A DNA stretch of 64,000 bases from Microbacterium sp. SORGH_AS_0888. Lineage in GTDB: Bacteria > Actinomycetota > Actinomycetes > Actinomycetales > Microbacteriaceae. Positions 26,093 to 35,207 of this stretch are shown here, piece by piece (the stretch's first letter is position 1; every line of letters starts with the position of its first letter). The position numbers were made by a program, and so were the translations under genes. Location: NCBI RefSeq assembly GCF_030818905.1, contig NZ_JAUTAZ010000001.1, positions 992,001 through 1,056,000 on the forward strand. Direction: 5' to 3'. A model generated the notes under the pieces. That model was not told the origin of the DNA. It did not search any database and saw only the letters and a list, made by a program, of their open reading frames with translations.

Positions 26093-29000
26093 TCACCCGA
26101 GGCACGACGGACCGAGCAGGCCCTTCAGCTCGCCGTACAGATCGGCCGAGACCGACACCGCATGCGGCACTTCGAAGACCTTCGCCACTCCGCCGCGGTG
26201 CAGCTTCAGGGTCACCTCGGTGTCGCCCCGGTGACGGGCGAGGACGGCGGCGAGATCCGCGATGACGGTCTCGCTCGCCCGCTGCTCGGGGATGACGAGG
26301 GTCAGCGGCCCGGACGCATCCATCGCTCCGAGATCGGGCGCGAAGGCGCTCTGGGCGTGCAGGTTCATCCCGTCGTCGCGGCGTGACACCCGCCCTCGGA
26401 CCGCGAGGATCGAGTCGGCCTGCAGCAGGGAGGCGAACTCCGTGTAGGTCTTGCCCATGAACATGACCGTGATCTCGCCGTTGAAGTCCTCGACCGTGAT
26501 CATGCCGTAGGGGTTGCCGCTGGACTTCGCCACCCGGTGCTGCACGCTCGTGACCAGCCCCGCGATGGTCACCTGCTCACCATCGGCGATGTCCTCGGAG
26601 GCGAGCAGGTCGTGGATGCCGATCGAGGCGTGTTTGGCGAGCGGGATCTCGAGGCCGGCGAGCGGATGGTCGGACACGTAGAGCCCGAGCATCTCGCGTT
26701 CGAAGGCGAGCTTGTCCTTCTTGGTCCACTCGGGACGGACGGGCACCTTCTGCGCCTGCTGCGGCTCGTCGTCGCCCCACAGGCTGTCGAAGTCGAATCC
26801 GACCTCGCCGTTCGCCTCGCGACGCTTGTCGAGCACGGCCTGCTCGACCGCATCCTCGTGGATCTCCAGCAGCGCCCGACGCGTGTCCCCCAGCGAGTCG
26901 AAGGCGCCCGCCTTGATGAGCGACTCGACCGTGCGCTTGTTCGCGACGTGCGGGGGGACCTTCGCGAGGAAGTCGTGGAACGAGGCGAACGCCGCGTCCT
27001 GACGCGCGGCGACGATGCCGTCGACGACGTTGGAGCCCACGTTGCGCACCGCGCCGAGACCGAAGCGGATGTCCTCGCCGACGGCGGCGAAGTACCGGAT
27101 CGACTCGCTGACGTCCGGCGGCAGCACCCGGATGCCCATGCGACGGCACTCGTTGAGGTAGATCGCCATCTTGTCCTTCGAGTCGCCGACGCTCGTCAGC
27201 AGCGCGGCCATGTACTCGGCGGGATAGTGGGCCTTGAGGTACGCGGTCCAGTAGGAGACGAGGCCGTAGGCGGCCGAGTGCGCCTTGTTGAACGCGTAGT
27301 CGGAGAAGGGAAGCAGGATGTCCCACAGCGCCTGGATGGCCCCCTCGCCGAAGCCGCGTTCCTTCATGCCGCCCGAGAAGCCCTCGTACTGCTTGTCGAG
27401 CTCGGACTTCTTCTTCTTGCCCATCGCCCGGCGGAGGATGTCCGCCTGGCCGAGCGAGAACCCCGCGACCTTCTGCGCGATCGCCATGACCTGCTCCTGA
27501 TAGATGATCAGGCCGTAGGTGGTGTCGAGGATGTCCCGCAGCGGCTCCTCGAGCTCGGGATGGATCGGGGTGATCGGCTGCTGGCCGTTCTTGCGCAGCG
27601 CGTAGTTGATGTGCGAGTTCGCGCCCATCGGCCCGGGGCGGTAGAGCGCGATCACGGCCGAGATGTCCTCGAAGTTGTCGGGACGCATGAGGCGCAGGAG
27701 CGAGCGCATCGGCCCGCCGTCGAGCTGGAACACTCCCAGCGTGTCGCCACGGGTGAGCAGGTCGTACGCCGCCCGGTCGTCCAGGGCCAGGTGCTCGAGA
27801 TCGAGCTCCTCGCCGCGGTTGCTCCGGATGTTCTCGAGGGCGTCGGAGATGATCGTGAGGTTGCGCAGCCCCAGGAAGTCCATCTTGATGAGACCGAGCG
27901 TCTCGCACGACGGATAGTCGAACTGGGTGACGATCTGCCCGTCCTGCTCGCGACGCATGATCGGGATGATGTCCAGCAGCGGCTCGCTGGACATGATGAC
28001 GCCCGCGGCGTGCACGCCCCACTGCCGCTTGAGCCCCTCGAGTCCCAGCGCGCGGTCGAACACCGTCTTCGCCTCGGGGTCGCTCTCGATGAGCGCGCGG
28101 AACTCGCTCGCCTCCTTGTAGCGGGGGTGCTCCGGGTTGAACATGCCGCCGAGCTCCATGTCCTTGCCCATGACGGCGGGCGGCATGGCCTTGGTGAGCT
28201 TCTCCCCCATGCTGAAGGGGAAGCCGAGCACGCGTCCGGCATCCTTCAGCGCCTGCTTGGACTTGATCGTGCCGTAGGTGACGATCTGCGCGACGCGCTC
28301 CGACCCGTACTTCTCGGTGACGTAGTCGATCACCTCGCCGCGGCGACGGTCGTCGAAGTCGACGTCGAAGTCGGGCATCGAGACGCGGTCCGGGTTGAGG
28401 AAGCGCTCGAAGATGAGCCCGTGCTCGAGGGGGTCGAGGTCGGTGATGCGCATGGCGTAGGCCACCATGGAGCCGGCGCCCGAGCCGCGGCCCGGACCGA
28501 CTCGGATGCCGTTGTCCTTGGCCCAGTTGATGAAGTCGGCGACGACGAGGAAGTAGCCGGGGAATCCCATCTGCAGGATGATCCCGGTCTCGTACTCCGC
28601 CTGCTTGCGCACGCGGTCCGGGATGCCGTCCGGGTAGCGGTAGTGCAGCCCCTTCTCGACCTCCTTGATGAGCCAGCTGTCCTCGGTCTCCCCGTCGGGC
28701 ACCGGGAAGCGCGGCATGTAGTTCGCCGAGGTGTTGAACTCCACCTCGCACCGCTCCGCGATCAGGAGGGTGTTGTCGCACGCCTCCGGGTGGTCGCGGA
28801 AGAGCTGACGCATCTCGGCGGCGGTCTTGATGTAGTAGCCGTCCCCGTCGAACTTGAAGCGGTTCGGGTCGTCGAGGGTCGATCCGGACTGCACGCACAG
28901 GAGCGCCTCGTGCGCATCGGCCTCGTGCTGGTGCGTGTAGTGCGAGTCGTTCGTCGCGACCAGCGGGATGTCGAGGTCCTTTGCGAGACGGATGAGATCG

Positions 29001-29611
29001 GTCATGACGCGGCGCTCGATCGAGAGCCCGTGGTCCATGATCTCGGCGAAGTAGTTCTCCTTGCCGAAGATGTCCTGGAACTCGGCCGCCGCCGCCCGCG
29101 CCGCGTCGTACTGTCCGAGCCGCAGGCGCGTCTGCACCTCGCCGGAGGGGCACCCGGTCGTGGCGATGAGGCCCTTGCCGTAGGTCTGCAGCAGCTCGCG
29201 GTCCATGCGCGGCTTGAAGTAGTACCCCTCCATGCTCGAGAGCGAGCTGAGCCGGAAGAGGTTGTGCATTCCGGCCGTGTCCTGGCTCCACATCGTCATG
29301 TGGGTGTAGGCACCGGAGCCGGAGACGTCGTCGCTCTTCTGGTCCGGGGAGCCCCAGGCCACGCGCGACTTGTCGCTGCGGTGGGTCCCGGGCGTCACGT
29401 ACGCCTCGAGCCCGATGATGGGCTTGATTCCCGAGGCCTGCGCCGCCTTGTAGAACTCGAATGCGGCGAAGGTGTTGCCGTGGTCGGTGACGGCGATGGC
29501 GGGCATCCCGTACTCGGCCGCCGCCTGTGTCATCGCACTGATCTTCGCGGCTCCGTCGAGCATCGAGTACTCACTGTGAACATGCAGGTGTACGAAGGAG
29601 TCGGCTGCCAC
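26093..29611 (-). CDS. dnaE: DNA polymerase III subunit alpha
   Basis: The 1172-residue replicative polymerase. Domains in order: PHP domain with HLHVHSEYSMLDG and VTDHGN at the N-terminus, the polymerase palm with the catalytic Asp pair in PDFDVDFDDRRR and the third Asp in IKMDFLGLRNL, fingers (FNKAHSAAYGLVSYWTAYLK), tandem HhH, and a C-terminal OB fold (VTIAGLVTSVQHRVAKSSG). Family length is normal. The GTG at 29611 has TACCCT 6 nt upstream and shares a 67-bp divergent region with the NUDIX gene. Confidence 0.97.
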   Translation of the reverse strand: MAADSFVHLHVHSEYSMLDGAAKISAMTQAAAEYGMPAIAVTDHGNTFAAFEFYKAAQASGIKPIIGLEAYVTPGTHRSDKSRVAWGSPDQKSDDVSGSGAYTHMTMWSQDTAGMHNLFRLSSLSSMEGYYFKPRMDRELLQTYGKGLIATTGCPSGEVQTRLRLGQYDAARAAAAEFQDIFGKENYFAEIMDHGLSIERRVMTDLIRLAKDLDIPLVATNDSHYTHQHEADAHEALLCVQSGSTLDDPNRFKFDGDGYYIKTAAEMRQLFRDHPEACDNTLLIAERCEVEFNTSANYMPRFPVPDGETEDSWLIKEVEKGLHYRYPDGIPDRVRKQAEYETGIILQMGFPGYFLVVADFINWAKDNGIRVGPGRGSGAGSMVAYAMRITDLDPLEHGLIFERFLNPDRVSMPDFDVDFDDRRRGEVIDYVTEKYGSERVAQIVTYGTIKSKQALKDAGRVLGFPFSMGEKLTKAMPPAVMGKDMELGGMFNPEHPRYKEASEFRALIESDPEAKTVFDRALGLEGLKRQWGVHAAGVIMSSEPLLDIIPIMRREQDGQIVTQFDYPSCETLGLIKMDFLGLRNLTIISDALENIRSNRGEELDLEHLALDDRAAYDLLTRGDTLGVFQLDGGPMRSLLRLMRPDNFEDISAVIALYRPGPMGANSHINYALRKNGQQPITPIHPELEEPLRDILDTTYGLIIYQEQVMAIAQKVAGFSLGQADILRRAMGKKKKSELDKQYEGFSGGMKERGFGEGAIQALWDILLPFSDYAFNKAHSAAYGLVSYWTAYLKAHYPAEYMAALLTSVGDSKDKMAIYLNECRRMGIRVLPPDVSESIRYFAAVGEDIRFGLGAVRNVGSNVVDGIVAARQDAAFASFHDFLAKVPPHVANKRTVESLIKAGAFDSLGDTRRALLEIHEDAVEQAVLDKRREANGEVGFDFDSLWGDDEPQQAQKVPVRPEWTKKDKLAFEREMLGLYVSDHPLAGLEIPLAKHASIGIHDLLASEDIADGEQVTIAGLVTSVQHRVAKSSGNPYGMITVEDFNGEITVMFMGKTYTEFASLLQADSILAVRGRVSRRDDGMNLHAQSAFAPDLGAMDASGPLTLVIPEQRASETVIADLAAVLARHRGDTEVTLKLHRGGVAKVFEVPHAVSVSADLYGELKGLLGPSCLG

Positions 29612-29617
29612 CCGACC

Positions 29618-29623
29618 AGGGTA
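29618..29623 (-). promoter_or_regulatory. -10 element (TACCCT) of dnaE
   Basis: TACCCT on the minus strand ends exactly 6 nt before the GTG of dnaE. No ribosome binding site fits, so a leaderless mRNA is predicted for this essential gene. Confidence 0.45.
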
Positions 29624-29666
29624 CGCGCCGCCATCCCCCTGCGGACGCGTCGCACGCCGCGTGGAC

Positions 29667-29672
29667 TACCGT
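29667..29672 (+). promoter_or_regulatory. -10 element (TACCGT) of the NUDIX gene
   Basis: TACCGT is followed by six bases and then the ATG at 29679. No Shine-Dalgarno sequence is present. It mirrors the dnaE -10 about 45 bp away on the other strand. Confidence 0.45.
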
Positions 29673-29678
29673 GGCGCC

Positions 29679-30152
29679 ATGGCCACCCCCGATTTCATCC
29701 TGGAACTGCGCCGCATGGTCGGCACGCATCCCCTGACGCTGACGGGCGTCACCGCGGTGATCGTCCGCGGCGACGAGATCCTGCTGGGACGACGCAGCGA
29801 CAACGGCGCGCTGACGCCCGTCACCGGCATCGTGGATCCCCATGAGGAGCCGGCGGACGCGGCGCGGCGCGAGGCCCTCGAGGAGGCCGGCGTCGCGATC
29901 CGCGTCGACCGTCTCGCCTGGGTGCACCAGATCCCGCGGGTGACCTACGCCAACGGCGACCAGACCGACTATCTCGACCTCACGTTCCGGTGCAGCTGGC
30001 TCTCCGGCGAGCCCTATCCGGCGGACGGCGAGATGACCGAGGTCGGCTGGTACCCGCTCGCCGATCTGTCGCTCGTGGACGACGAGATGCGCGCCCGCAT
30101 CCTCTCCGCGCTCGGGGAGGCGGGGCCCGCCCGTTTCGAAGGCGGTCGCTGA
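29679..30152 (+). CDS. NUDIX hydrolase
   Basis: A 157-residue pyrophosphohydrolase. The Nudix box is complete: GIVDPHEEPADAARREALEE followed by AG, with the metal-binding Glu residues in REALEEAG. The strand preceding it (VTAVIVRGDEILLGRRSDNG) fits the fold. The substrate is not deducible; housecleaning of modified nucleotides or a nucleotide sugar are options. The ATG at 29679 is favoured over the GTG at 29661 by its -10 spacing. It converges on the pseudouridine synthase. Confidence 0.9.
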   Translation: MATPDFILELRRMVGTHPLTLTGVTAVIVRGDEILLGRRSDNGALTPVTGIVDPHEEPADAARREALEEAGVAIRVDRLAWVHQIPRVTYANGDQTDYLDLTFRCSWLSGEPYPADGEMTEVGWYPLADLSLVDDEMRARILSALGEAGPARFEGGR

Positions 30153-30172
30153 GGGGACCGGCCGCGGGCGGC

Positions 30173-31093
30173 TCAGTCGCCGCGCAACACCTCGAGCGCG
30201 TGCTGCAGGTCCGGCGCGTACGGCGAGGTGAAGCTCACCCGCTCACCCGTGCCCGGATGCGTGAAGGACAGCTCGTGCGCGTGCAGCCACTGTCGGGAGA
30301 GCCCGAGCCGCGCCGACAGGGTCGGGTCGGCGCCGTACAACGGGTCGCCGACGCAGGGATGCCGGTGCGCGGCCATGTGCACGCGGATCTGGTGCGTGCG
30401 ACCGGTCTCCAGGTGGATCTCCAGCAGCGACGCGCCCGGGAACGCCTCGAGCGTCTCGTAGTGCGTGATCGAGTCCTTGCCATCGGGCACGACGGCGAAC
30501 TTCCACGAATGCGAGGGATGCCGTCCGATCGGCGCGTCGATCGTGCCGGCGAGCGGATCCGGGTGCCCCTGCACGACGGCGTGGTAGATCTTGTCGACCT
30601 CCCGCTCCTTGAACGCCCGCTTGAGCGCCGTGTAGGCGCGTTCGCTGGCGGCCACGACCATGAGCCCGCTCGTGCCGACGTCGAGGCGGTGCACGACGCC
30701 CTGCCGCTCGGCGGCGCCGGTCGTCGCGATCCGGAAGCCCCCGGCTGCCAGCGCTCCGAGGACCGTGGGCCCCTCCCAGCCCACCGAGGGGTGGGCTGCG
30801 ACGCCCGCGGGCTTGTCCACGACCACGATGTCGTCGTCGTGGTAGACGACACCGAGGTCGGGCACGGCCATCGGGACGATCTCGGGCTCGCGACGCGGCT
30901 GCCAGGACACATCGAGCCAGCCGCCGGCGCGCAGGCGGTCGGACCGCCCCATCACCCGGCCGTCCATCTCGACGCCTCCGGCGTCCGCCACCTCCGCCGC
31001 GAACGTCCGCGAGAAGCCGAGCATCTTGGCCAGGGCCGCGTCGACGCGCACGCCGTCGAGGCCGTCCGGGACGGGGACGGAACGCGATTCCAT
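30173..31093 (-). CDS. RluA/RluD-family 23S rRNA pseudouridine synthase
   Basis: A 306-residue pseudouridylate synthase. An S4-like RNA-binding domain occupies residues 1-85 and the catalytic domain follows with the active-site Asp in [14 protein letters not shown] and later [10 protein letters not shown]. The family modifies the helix 69 loop of 23S rRNA (RluD) or related sites; exact target uncertain. The open frame extends upstream into lspA, but the ATG at 31093 lies 2 bp after the lspA stop, as in many bacteria where the two genes are coupled. It is the last gene of the dcw-divIVA run. Confidence 0.92.
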   Translation of the reverse strand: MESRSVPVPDGLDGVRVDAALAKMLGFSRTFAAEVADAGGVEMDGRVMGRSDRLRAGGWLDVSWQPRREPEIVPMAVPDLGVVYHDDDIVVVDKPAGVAAHPSVGWEGPTVLGALAAGGFRIATTGAAERQGVVHRLDVGTSGLMVVAASERAYTALKRAFKEREVDKIYHAVVQGHPDPLAGTIDAPIGRHPSHSWKFAVVPDGKDSITHYETLEAFPGASLLEIHLETGRTHQIRVHMAAHRHPCVGDPLYGADPTLSARLGLSRQWLHAHELSFTHPGTGERVSFTSPYAPDLQHALEVLRGD

Positions 31094-31095
31094 GC

Positions 31096-31674
31096 TCAGT
31101 CCCTGGGCGCCGCGTCGTCGGCCGGCGCGACGACGGCGTCCGGCTCCGCCCGCTTCTCGCGCGTGCCGTCCAGCCGGCGTCCGGTGAGGACCAGGACGGC
31201 GATCGAGATCATCATGGTGACGATGAAGCAGTCGGCGACGTTGTAGATCGCCGGAGTGGTCCAGAACCACATCCACGGCGTCGAGACGAAGTCCACGACG
31301 TGCCCGACGCCGAAACCCGGCTCACGGAACAGCCGGTCGCCGAGGTTGCCCGCGACGCCGCCCAGGAGAAGGCCCAGCACCACCGCCCAGGCACGCGAGC
31401 GGACCCGCGTCGCGGTGACCACGATCACGATCGCGACGGCGGCCAGCGCGATCGTGAAGATCCAGGTGAACCCCGCACCGAAGGAGAAGGCCGCTCCCGA
31501 GTTGCGGATGAGGTAGAGCCCGAAGGCATCGCCCAGAACGGGGACGAGCTCCTCCGGCGGCAGGAACGTGATCGCGAGATACTTCGTGAACTGGTCGACG
31601 GCCAGCACCGTCACCGCGAGGATCGCGATGAGGATGCCGGCCGTCGCGGGGCGAAGCGTGGGCCGTGCCGACAC
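31096..31674 (-). CDS. lspA: Lipoprotein signal peptidase (signal peptidase II)
   Basis: A 192-residue aspartyl protease with four membrane helices that cleaves prolipoproteins such as CtaC in this window. Motifs are [33 protein letters not shown] with the first catalytic Asp and YNVADCFI with the second. It begins 9 bp after divIVA. The C-terminus carries a charged tail of about 25 residues. Confidence 0.96.
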   Translation of the reverse strand: MSARPTLRPATAGILIAILAVTVLAVDQFTKYLAITFLPPEELVPVLGDAFGLYLIRNSGAAFSFGAGFTWIFTIALAAVAIVIVVTATRVRSRAWAVVLGLLLGGVAGNLGDRLFREPGFGVGHVVDFVSTPWMWFWTTPAIYNVADCFIVTMMISIAVLVLTGRRLDGTREKRAEPDAVVAPADDAAPRD

Positions 31675-31683
31675 CTGCCGGGC

Positions 31684-32277
31684 CTAGAGCCCGATCGCCG
31701 ACACGGGCGTGGAGCCCGAAGAGTTCGCGCTGCTGTCGAGCTCGCGAAGCTTGCCCTCGATGAGGTCGCGCAGCTGCGAGCGGTAGTCGCGCTCGAACTG
31801 GCGGAGCTCCGTGATGCGTCCCTCGAGGTTGACGCGCTCCTTCTCGAGACGCGCGATCTCGTCGCGTCCCTTGGCCTCGGCCTCGGCGAGGATCGACGCC
31901 GCCTGCGACTTCGCCTCGGAGATGAGCTGGTCGCGCTGCGCCTTGCCCTCTGCGACGTGCTCGTCGTGCAGACGCTGCGCCAGCTCGATGATGCCCGCGG
32001 TCGCGGCGGTGCCGCTCTCGGCGGCGGGAGCCGGAACGGGGGCGGGCGCCGGTGCCTCGACGACCTTCTCCTCGACGACCTCGGCCTGGGGCGCGGCGGC
32101 CTCGCCGGACTCGTACGCGGCCAGCTTCGCCTTCAGCTCCTCGTTCTCGGCGATCGTCTTGCGCCATTCGACGACGATCTCGTCGAGGAAGTCGTCGACC
32201 TCATCGGGGTCGAAGCCTTCCTTGAACCGGACGTGCTGGAACTGCTTGGTGACGACGTCATCCGGAGTCAATGCCAT
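31684..32277 (-). CDS. wag31: DivIVA/Wag31-family polar growth protein
   Basis: A 197-residue coiled-coil scaffold. The N-terminal lipid-binding domain is typical (MALTPDDVVTKQFQHVRFKE with GFDPDEVDDFLDEIV), followed by an Ala, Pro and Glu-rich linker (residues about 70-105) and a second coiled coil (about 108-175). In actinobacteria it marks negatively curved poles and recruits cell-wall synthesis. GAGGA precedes the ATG, and a good promoter lies at 32347-32375, so it is probably expressed separately from the dcw genes upstream. Confidence 0.94.
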   Translation of the reverse strand: MALTPDDVVTKQFQHVRFKEGFDPDEVDDFLDEIVVEWRKTIAENEELKAKLAAYESGEAAAPQAEVVEEKVVEAPAPAPVPAPAAESGTAATAGIIELAQRLHDEHVAEGKAQRDQLISEAKSQAASILAEAEAKGRDEIARLEKERVNLEGRITELRQFERDYRSQLRDLIEGKLRELDSSANSSGSTPVSAIGL

Positions 32278-32346
32278 GGTGTTCCTCGTTTCAGGCGTAC
32301 GGCGGGGCCGGGGGGTTGGTGCCCGCAGTGCGGACCGATTGAATCC

Positions 32347-32375
32347 AGCATAGTCCGGGCGTCACAGGGTGTCGA
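32347..32375 (-). promoter_or_regulatory. Promoter of divIVA/wag31
   Basis: On the minus strand TCGACA (32370-32375, five of six to TTGACA) and TATGCT (32347-32352) are separated by exactly 17 bp. The start would be near 32340, giving a leader of about 63 nt with GAGGA before the ATG. This is one of the best consensus promoters in the window. Confidence 0.65.
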
Positions 32376-32378
32376 AGC

Positions 32379-32681
32379 TCACACACTGCCGAGCACCCGA
32401 GTCACAGAAAGCAACATGAAACACAGCAGCACCGTCAGCGCGAAGGCGAAATCGATCGCGACGGGACCGATGCGAAGCGGAGGGATGACACGCCGGAACA
32501 GCCTGATGGGCGGGTCGGTGACCGTGAAGACGAGCTCCGCGGCCACGAGACCCGCGCCCTTGGGCCGCCATTCCCGGTTGAAGACCGGGATGTACTCGAG
32601 GACGAGCCGGACGAGCAGCAGAAGCAGGTAGATCAGGAGAAGGGTGTTCGCGATCTGGGCGACGAGGCGGACGACCTCCAC
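32379..32681 (-). CDS. YggT-family membrane protein
   Basis: A 100-residue protein with two hydrophobic hairpins: TLLLIYLLLLLVRLVLEYIP and the C-terminal FAFALTVLLCFMLLSVTRVL. The conserved DPPIRLFRRVIPPLRIGPVAID lies between. YggT is found between sepF and divIVA across actinobacteria and is thought to act in division or osmotic protection, but its molecular function is unknown. It begins 6 bp after sepF. Confidence 0.92.
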   Translation of the reverse strand: MEVVRLVAQIANTLLLIYLLLLLVRLVLEYIPVFNREWRPKGAGLVAAELVFTVTDPPIRLFRRVIPPLRIGPVAIDFAFALTVLLCFMLLSVTRVLGSV

Positions 32682-32687
32682 GGGCTG

Positions 32688-33149
32688 CTACTGCTGGGGG
32701 AAGCCCGCGGCTTCCGGGTCCGCCTGTGCCACGGCTCCGTCACCGGAGACGGCGACGTTCTCGGGCGAGAGCAGGAACACCTTGCTGGTGACCCGCTCGA
32801 TGCGCCCGTAGAGCCCGAGCGAGAGACCGCTCGCGAAGTCGATGAGACGGCGGGCATCGGCATCGCTCATCTGCGAGAGATTGATGATGACGGGGATGCC
32901 GTCGCGGAAGTTCTCGGCGATCACCTGGGCGTCGCGGTACTGCTTGGGGTGCACCGTGAGGATCTCCGACACGGGGCCCACGGCGGGCTGGCGCACGACG
33001 GCAGGGCGGTGCAGCGGCGTGACGGGCGCCGCGGGCTTCTCGACCTGCTCGCTCTTTCGCACGGGGCGGGCCTGCGCCTGCTCCTCGTAGGCCTCCTCCT
33101 CGTCGGCGAGTCCGAGGTAGACCATGGTCTTCTTCAGCGGGTTCGACAT
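32688..33149 (-). CDS. sepF: Cell division protein SepF
   Basis: A 153-residue FtsZ membrane tether. An N-terminal amphipathic helix ([14 protein letters not shown]), an acidic and charged linker (about 15-65) and the C-terminal SepF domain with [20 protein letters not shown] and [12 protein letters not shown]. Without ftsA in actinobacteria, SepF is the FtsZ anchor. GGAGGA before the ATG at 33149 fixes the start, although the frame is open further upstream. Confidence 0.95.
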   Translation of the reverse strand: MSNPLKKTMVYLGLADEEEAYEEQAQARPVRKSEQVEKPAAPVTPLHRPAVVRQPAVGPVSEILTVHPKQYRDAQVIAENFRDGIPVIINLSQMSDADARRLIDFASGLSLGLYGRIERVTSKVFLLSPENVAVSGDGAVAQADPEAAGFPQQ

Positions 33150-33181
33150 CGCATCCTCCGTTTGCTCGTCTGTCAGAGAGG

Positions 33182-33874
33182 CTATCCGTGCAGGGGCCTC
33201 GGCCCCGTGATTGCCGAGCCGATGCGCAGGTGTGTCGCGCCTGCGGCGATCGCCTCGACGAAGTCGCCGGTCATGCCGGCGGAGATCCAGTCCGCCGTCG
33301 GCGCGCTGACGCGCAGCCGCTCGGAGCACTCGTGCAGCCGGGCGAAAGCGCGCGCCGGGTCCTCGCCGAGCGGGGCGACGGCCATCACGCCGCGCAGCCG
33401 TAGGGAGGGGCAGGCCGCCTGCACATGGTCGGCCAGCCGTTCGAGGCCGTCCGGCGCCACGCCGCCGCGACCCGCATCCGCCGTGAGGGCGACCTGCAGC
33501 AGCACGTCGAGCACGGGAGCCTCCGGCTCCGCGGCGCGATGGAGCGCATCCGCGAGACGATCACGGTCGACCGAGTGCACGACCGCCGCCGCCTCGCGGA
33601 TCGCCCGCGCCTTGTTGGTCTGGGCCTGCCCGATGAAGTGCCACTCGAGATCCGGCAGCGCACGGAGCTCCGCGGCCTTCGCACTCAGCTCCTGCTGCCG
33701 GTTCTCCCCCACGCTGCGCACGCCGAGGCGATGCAGCTCCGCGACGAGGGAGGCCGGATGGAACTTCGTCACGACGATCCTCGTGAGCTCCGCGGGCGCA
33801 CGCCCGGCGGCCCGCGCCGCCTCGGCGATCCGCGCGTCGACCGCGGCCAGGCGCGCGGCCAGGTCGTCGGCCAC
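33182..33874 (-). CDS. YggS-family pyridoxal phosphate homeostasis protein
   Basis: A 230-residue PLP-binding protein with an alanine racemase-like barrel and no second domain. The PLP lysine is in [10 protein letters not shown], followed by [11 protein letters not shown] and [12 protein letters not shown]; the C-terminal phosphate-binding segment is [12 protein letters not shown]. It keeps free PLP in balance. It starts 6 bp after ftsZ in the usual actinobacterial position. The YfiH/PgeF gene often found between ftsZ and yggS is missing here. Confidence 0.94.
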   Translation of the reverse strand: MADDLAARLAAVDARIAEAARAAGRAPAELTRIVVTKFHPASLVAELHRLGVRSVGENRQQELSAKAAELRALPDLEWHFIGQAQTNKARAIREAAAVVHSVDRDRLADALHRAAEPEAPVLDVLLQVALTADAGRGGVAPDGLERLADHVQAACPSLRLRGVMAVAPLGEDPARAFARLHECSERLRVSAPTADWISAGMTGDFVEAIAAGATHLRIGSAITGPRPLHG

Positions 33875-33880
33875 GGCGGG

Positions 33881-35033
33881 TTACTTCAGGAAGTCGGGGA
33901 TGTCGAGGTCGTCATCGCCGAACGCGGAGTCGTAGGACGCCGGCTCGGAGAGCCCGGCGGCGACCGGCACGGCGACGGCGGGCGTCTCGACGGGCGCCTC
34001 CCCCGCTGCTTCCTTCTTCTCCTCGACGGCCACGGGTGCCGTGGCCGGGCGCACCGCTGTGACCGGCTCGATGCGCGGCGAGGGCTCGCCGCCGTCGAAG
34101 CCCGCGGCGATGACGGTGACGCGCACCTCGTCGCCGAGCGTGTCGTCGATCACCGTTCCGAAGATGATGTTCGCCTCCGGGTGCGCGGCCTCCTTGACCA
34201 GCTGCGCGGCGTCGTTGATCTCGAAGATTCCGAGGTTGGAGCCGCCCTGGATCGACAGCAGCACCCCGTGCGCGCCCTCGATAGAGGCCTCGAGCAGCGG
34301 GGACTCGACCGCGAGCTCCGCGGCCTTGATGGCGCGGTCGGCGCCCCGCGAGGAGCCGATGCCCATCAGCGCGGAGCCGGCGCCCTGCATGACCGACTTG
34401 ACGTCGGCGAAGTCGAGGTTGATCAGACCGGGGGTCGTGATGAGGTCGGTGATGCCCTGCACACCGGCCAGCAGGACCTGGTCGGCCGTGGCGAACGCCT
34501 CGATCATCGAGATCCCGCGATCGCTGATCTCGAGCAGGCGGTCGTTGGGAACGACGATGAGGGTGTCGACCTCTTCCTTGAGCTTGGCGACACCCGCCTC
34601 CGCCTGGCTCTGACGGCGGCGGCCCTCGAAGGAGAACGGCTTCGTGACGACGCCGATCGTGAGCGCGCCGATCGACTTCGCGATGCGCGCGACCACCGGC
34701 GCACCGCCCGTGCCCGTGCCGCCGCCCTCGCCCGCGGTCACGAAGACCATGTCGGCCCCGGCGAGGGCTTCCTCGATCTCCTCCGCGTGATCCTCCGCGG
34801 CGCGACGGCCGACCTCGGGATCGGCGCCCGCGCCGAGCCCGCGCGTGAGCTCGCGGCCGACATCCAGCTTCACGTCGGCGTCGCTCATCAGCAACGCCTG
34901 GGCGTCGGTGTTGACGGCGATGAACTCCACGCCGCGAAGGCCGAGCTCGATCATGCGGTTGACGGCGTTGACGCCGCCCCCCGCCGACGCCCACGACCTT
35001 GATCACCGCGAGGTAGTTCTGGTTCTGGCTCAT
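33881..35033 (-). CDS. ftsZ: Cell division GTPase FtsZ (one-base insertion near the 5' end)
   Basis: About 383 aa when repaired. The N-terminus [19 protein letters not shown] is in one frame and the rest, beginning [19 protein letters not shown], in another. Between them is a run of six C (six G on the coding strand) at 34977-34982; five G would give the universal [13 protein letters not shown]. The GTPase motif [13 protein letters not shown], the T7 synergy loop region and the C-terminal [11 protein letters not shown] tail, which binds SepF, are intact. FtsZ is essential, so this is almost certainly a homopolymer error. GGAGG precedes the ATG at 35033. Confidence 0.95.
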
Positions 35034-35078
35034 GCCGGCCTCCGTCTTCGTCCCGAACCGCTCTGCCGCATCCGCCTC

Positions 35079-35120
35079 AACTTTCACCTTTTACTGTAAG
35101 GTTAAAGTTATACTCGGTAT
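35079..35120 (-). promoter_or_regulatory. AT-rich dyads and -10 element in the ftsZ leader
   Basis: Two 12-nt arms, AACTTTCACCTT (35079-35090) and AAGGTTAAAGTT (35098-35109), pair with one mismatch around a 7-nt spacer. Just upstream on the minus strand is a perfect 4-bp dyad ATAC-TCG-GTAT (35110-35120). The hexamer TATAAC (35107-35112, minus strand) is an excellent -10 overlapping the first arm, so transcripts would begin near 35100 with the dyad at or near +1. The patch is strikingly AT-rich for this genome. It is likely the ftsZ promoter with an operator or 5' hairpin. Confidence 0.6.
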
Positions 35121-35207
35121 GCAATTCCTGGATCGAAAGTACGGTCCACGAGCCCGCGCGCCGGGATGCGCGCGGCGTGTCGCGCAGAACGTCCTCGGAT
35201 CCGCGTG

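Noticed and set aside
26537..29845. A 1102-codon open frame on the plus strand opposite dnaE
   Set aside because: The complement of a highly conserved gene; composition is Leu/Glu/Arg/Val-biased and no domain is recognisable. High GC suppresses stop codons.
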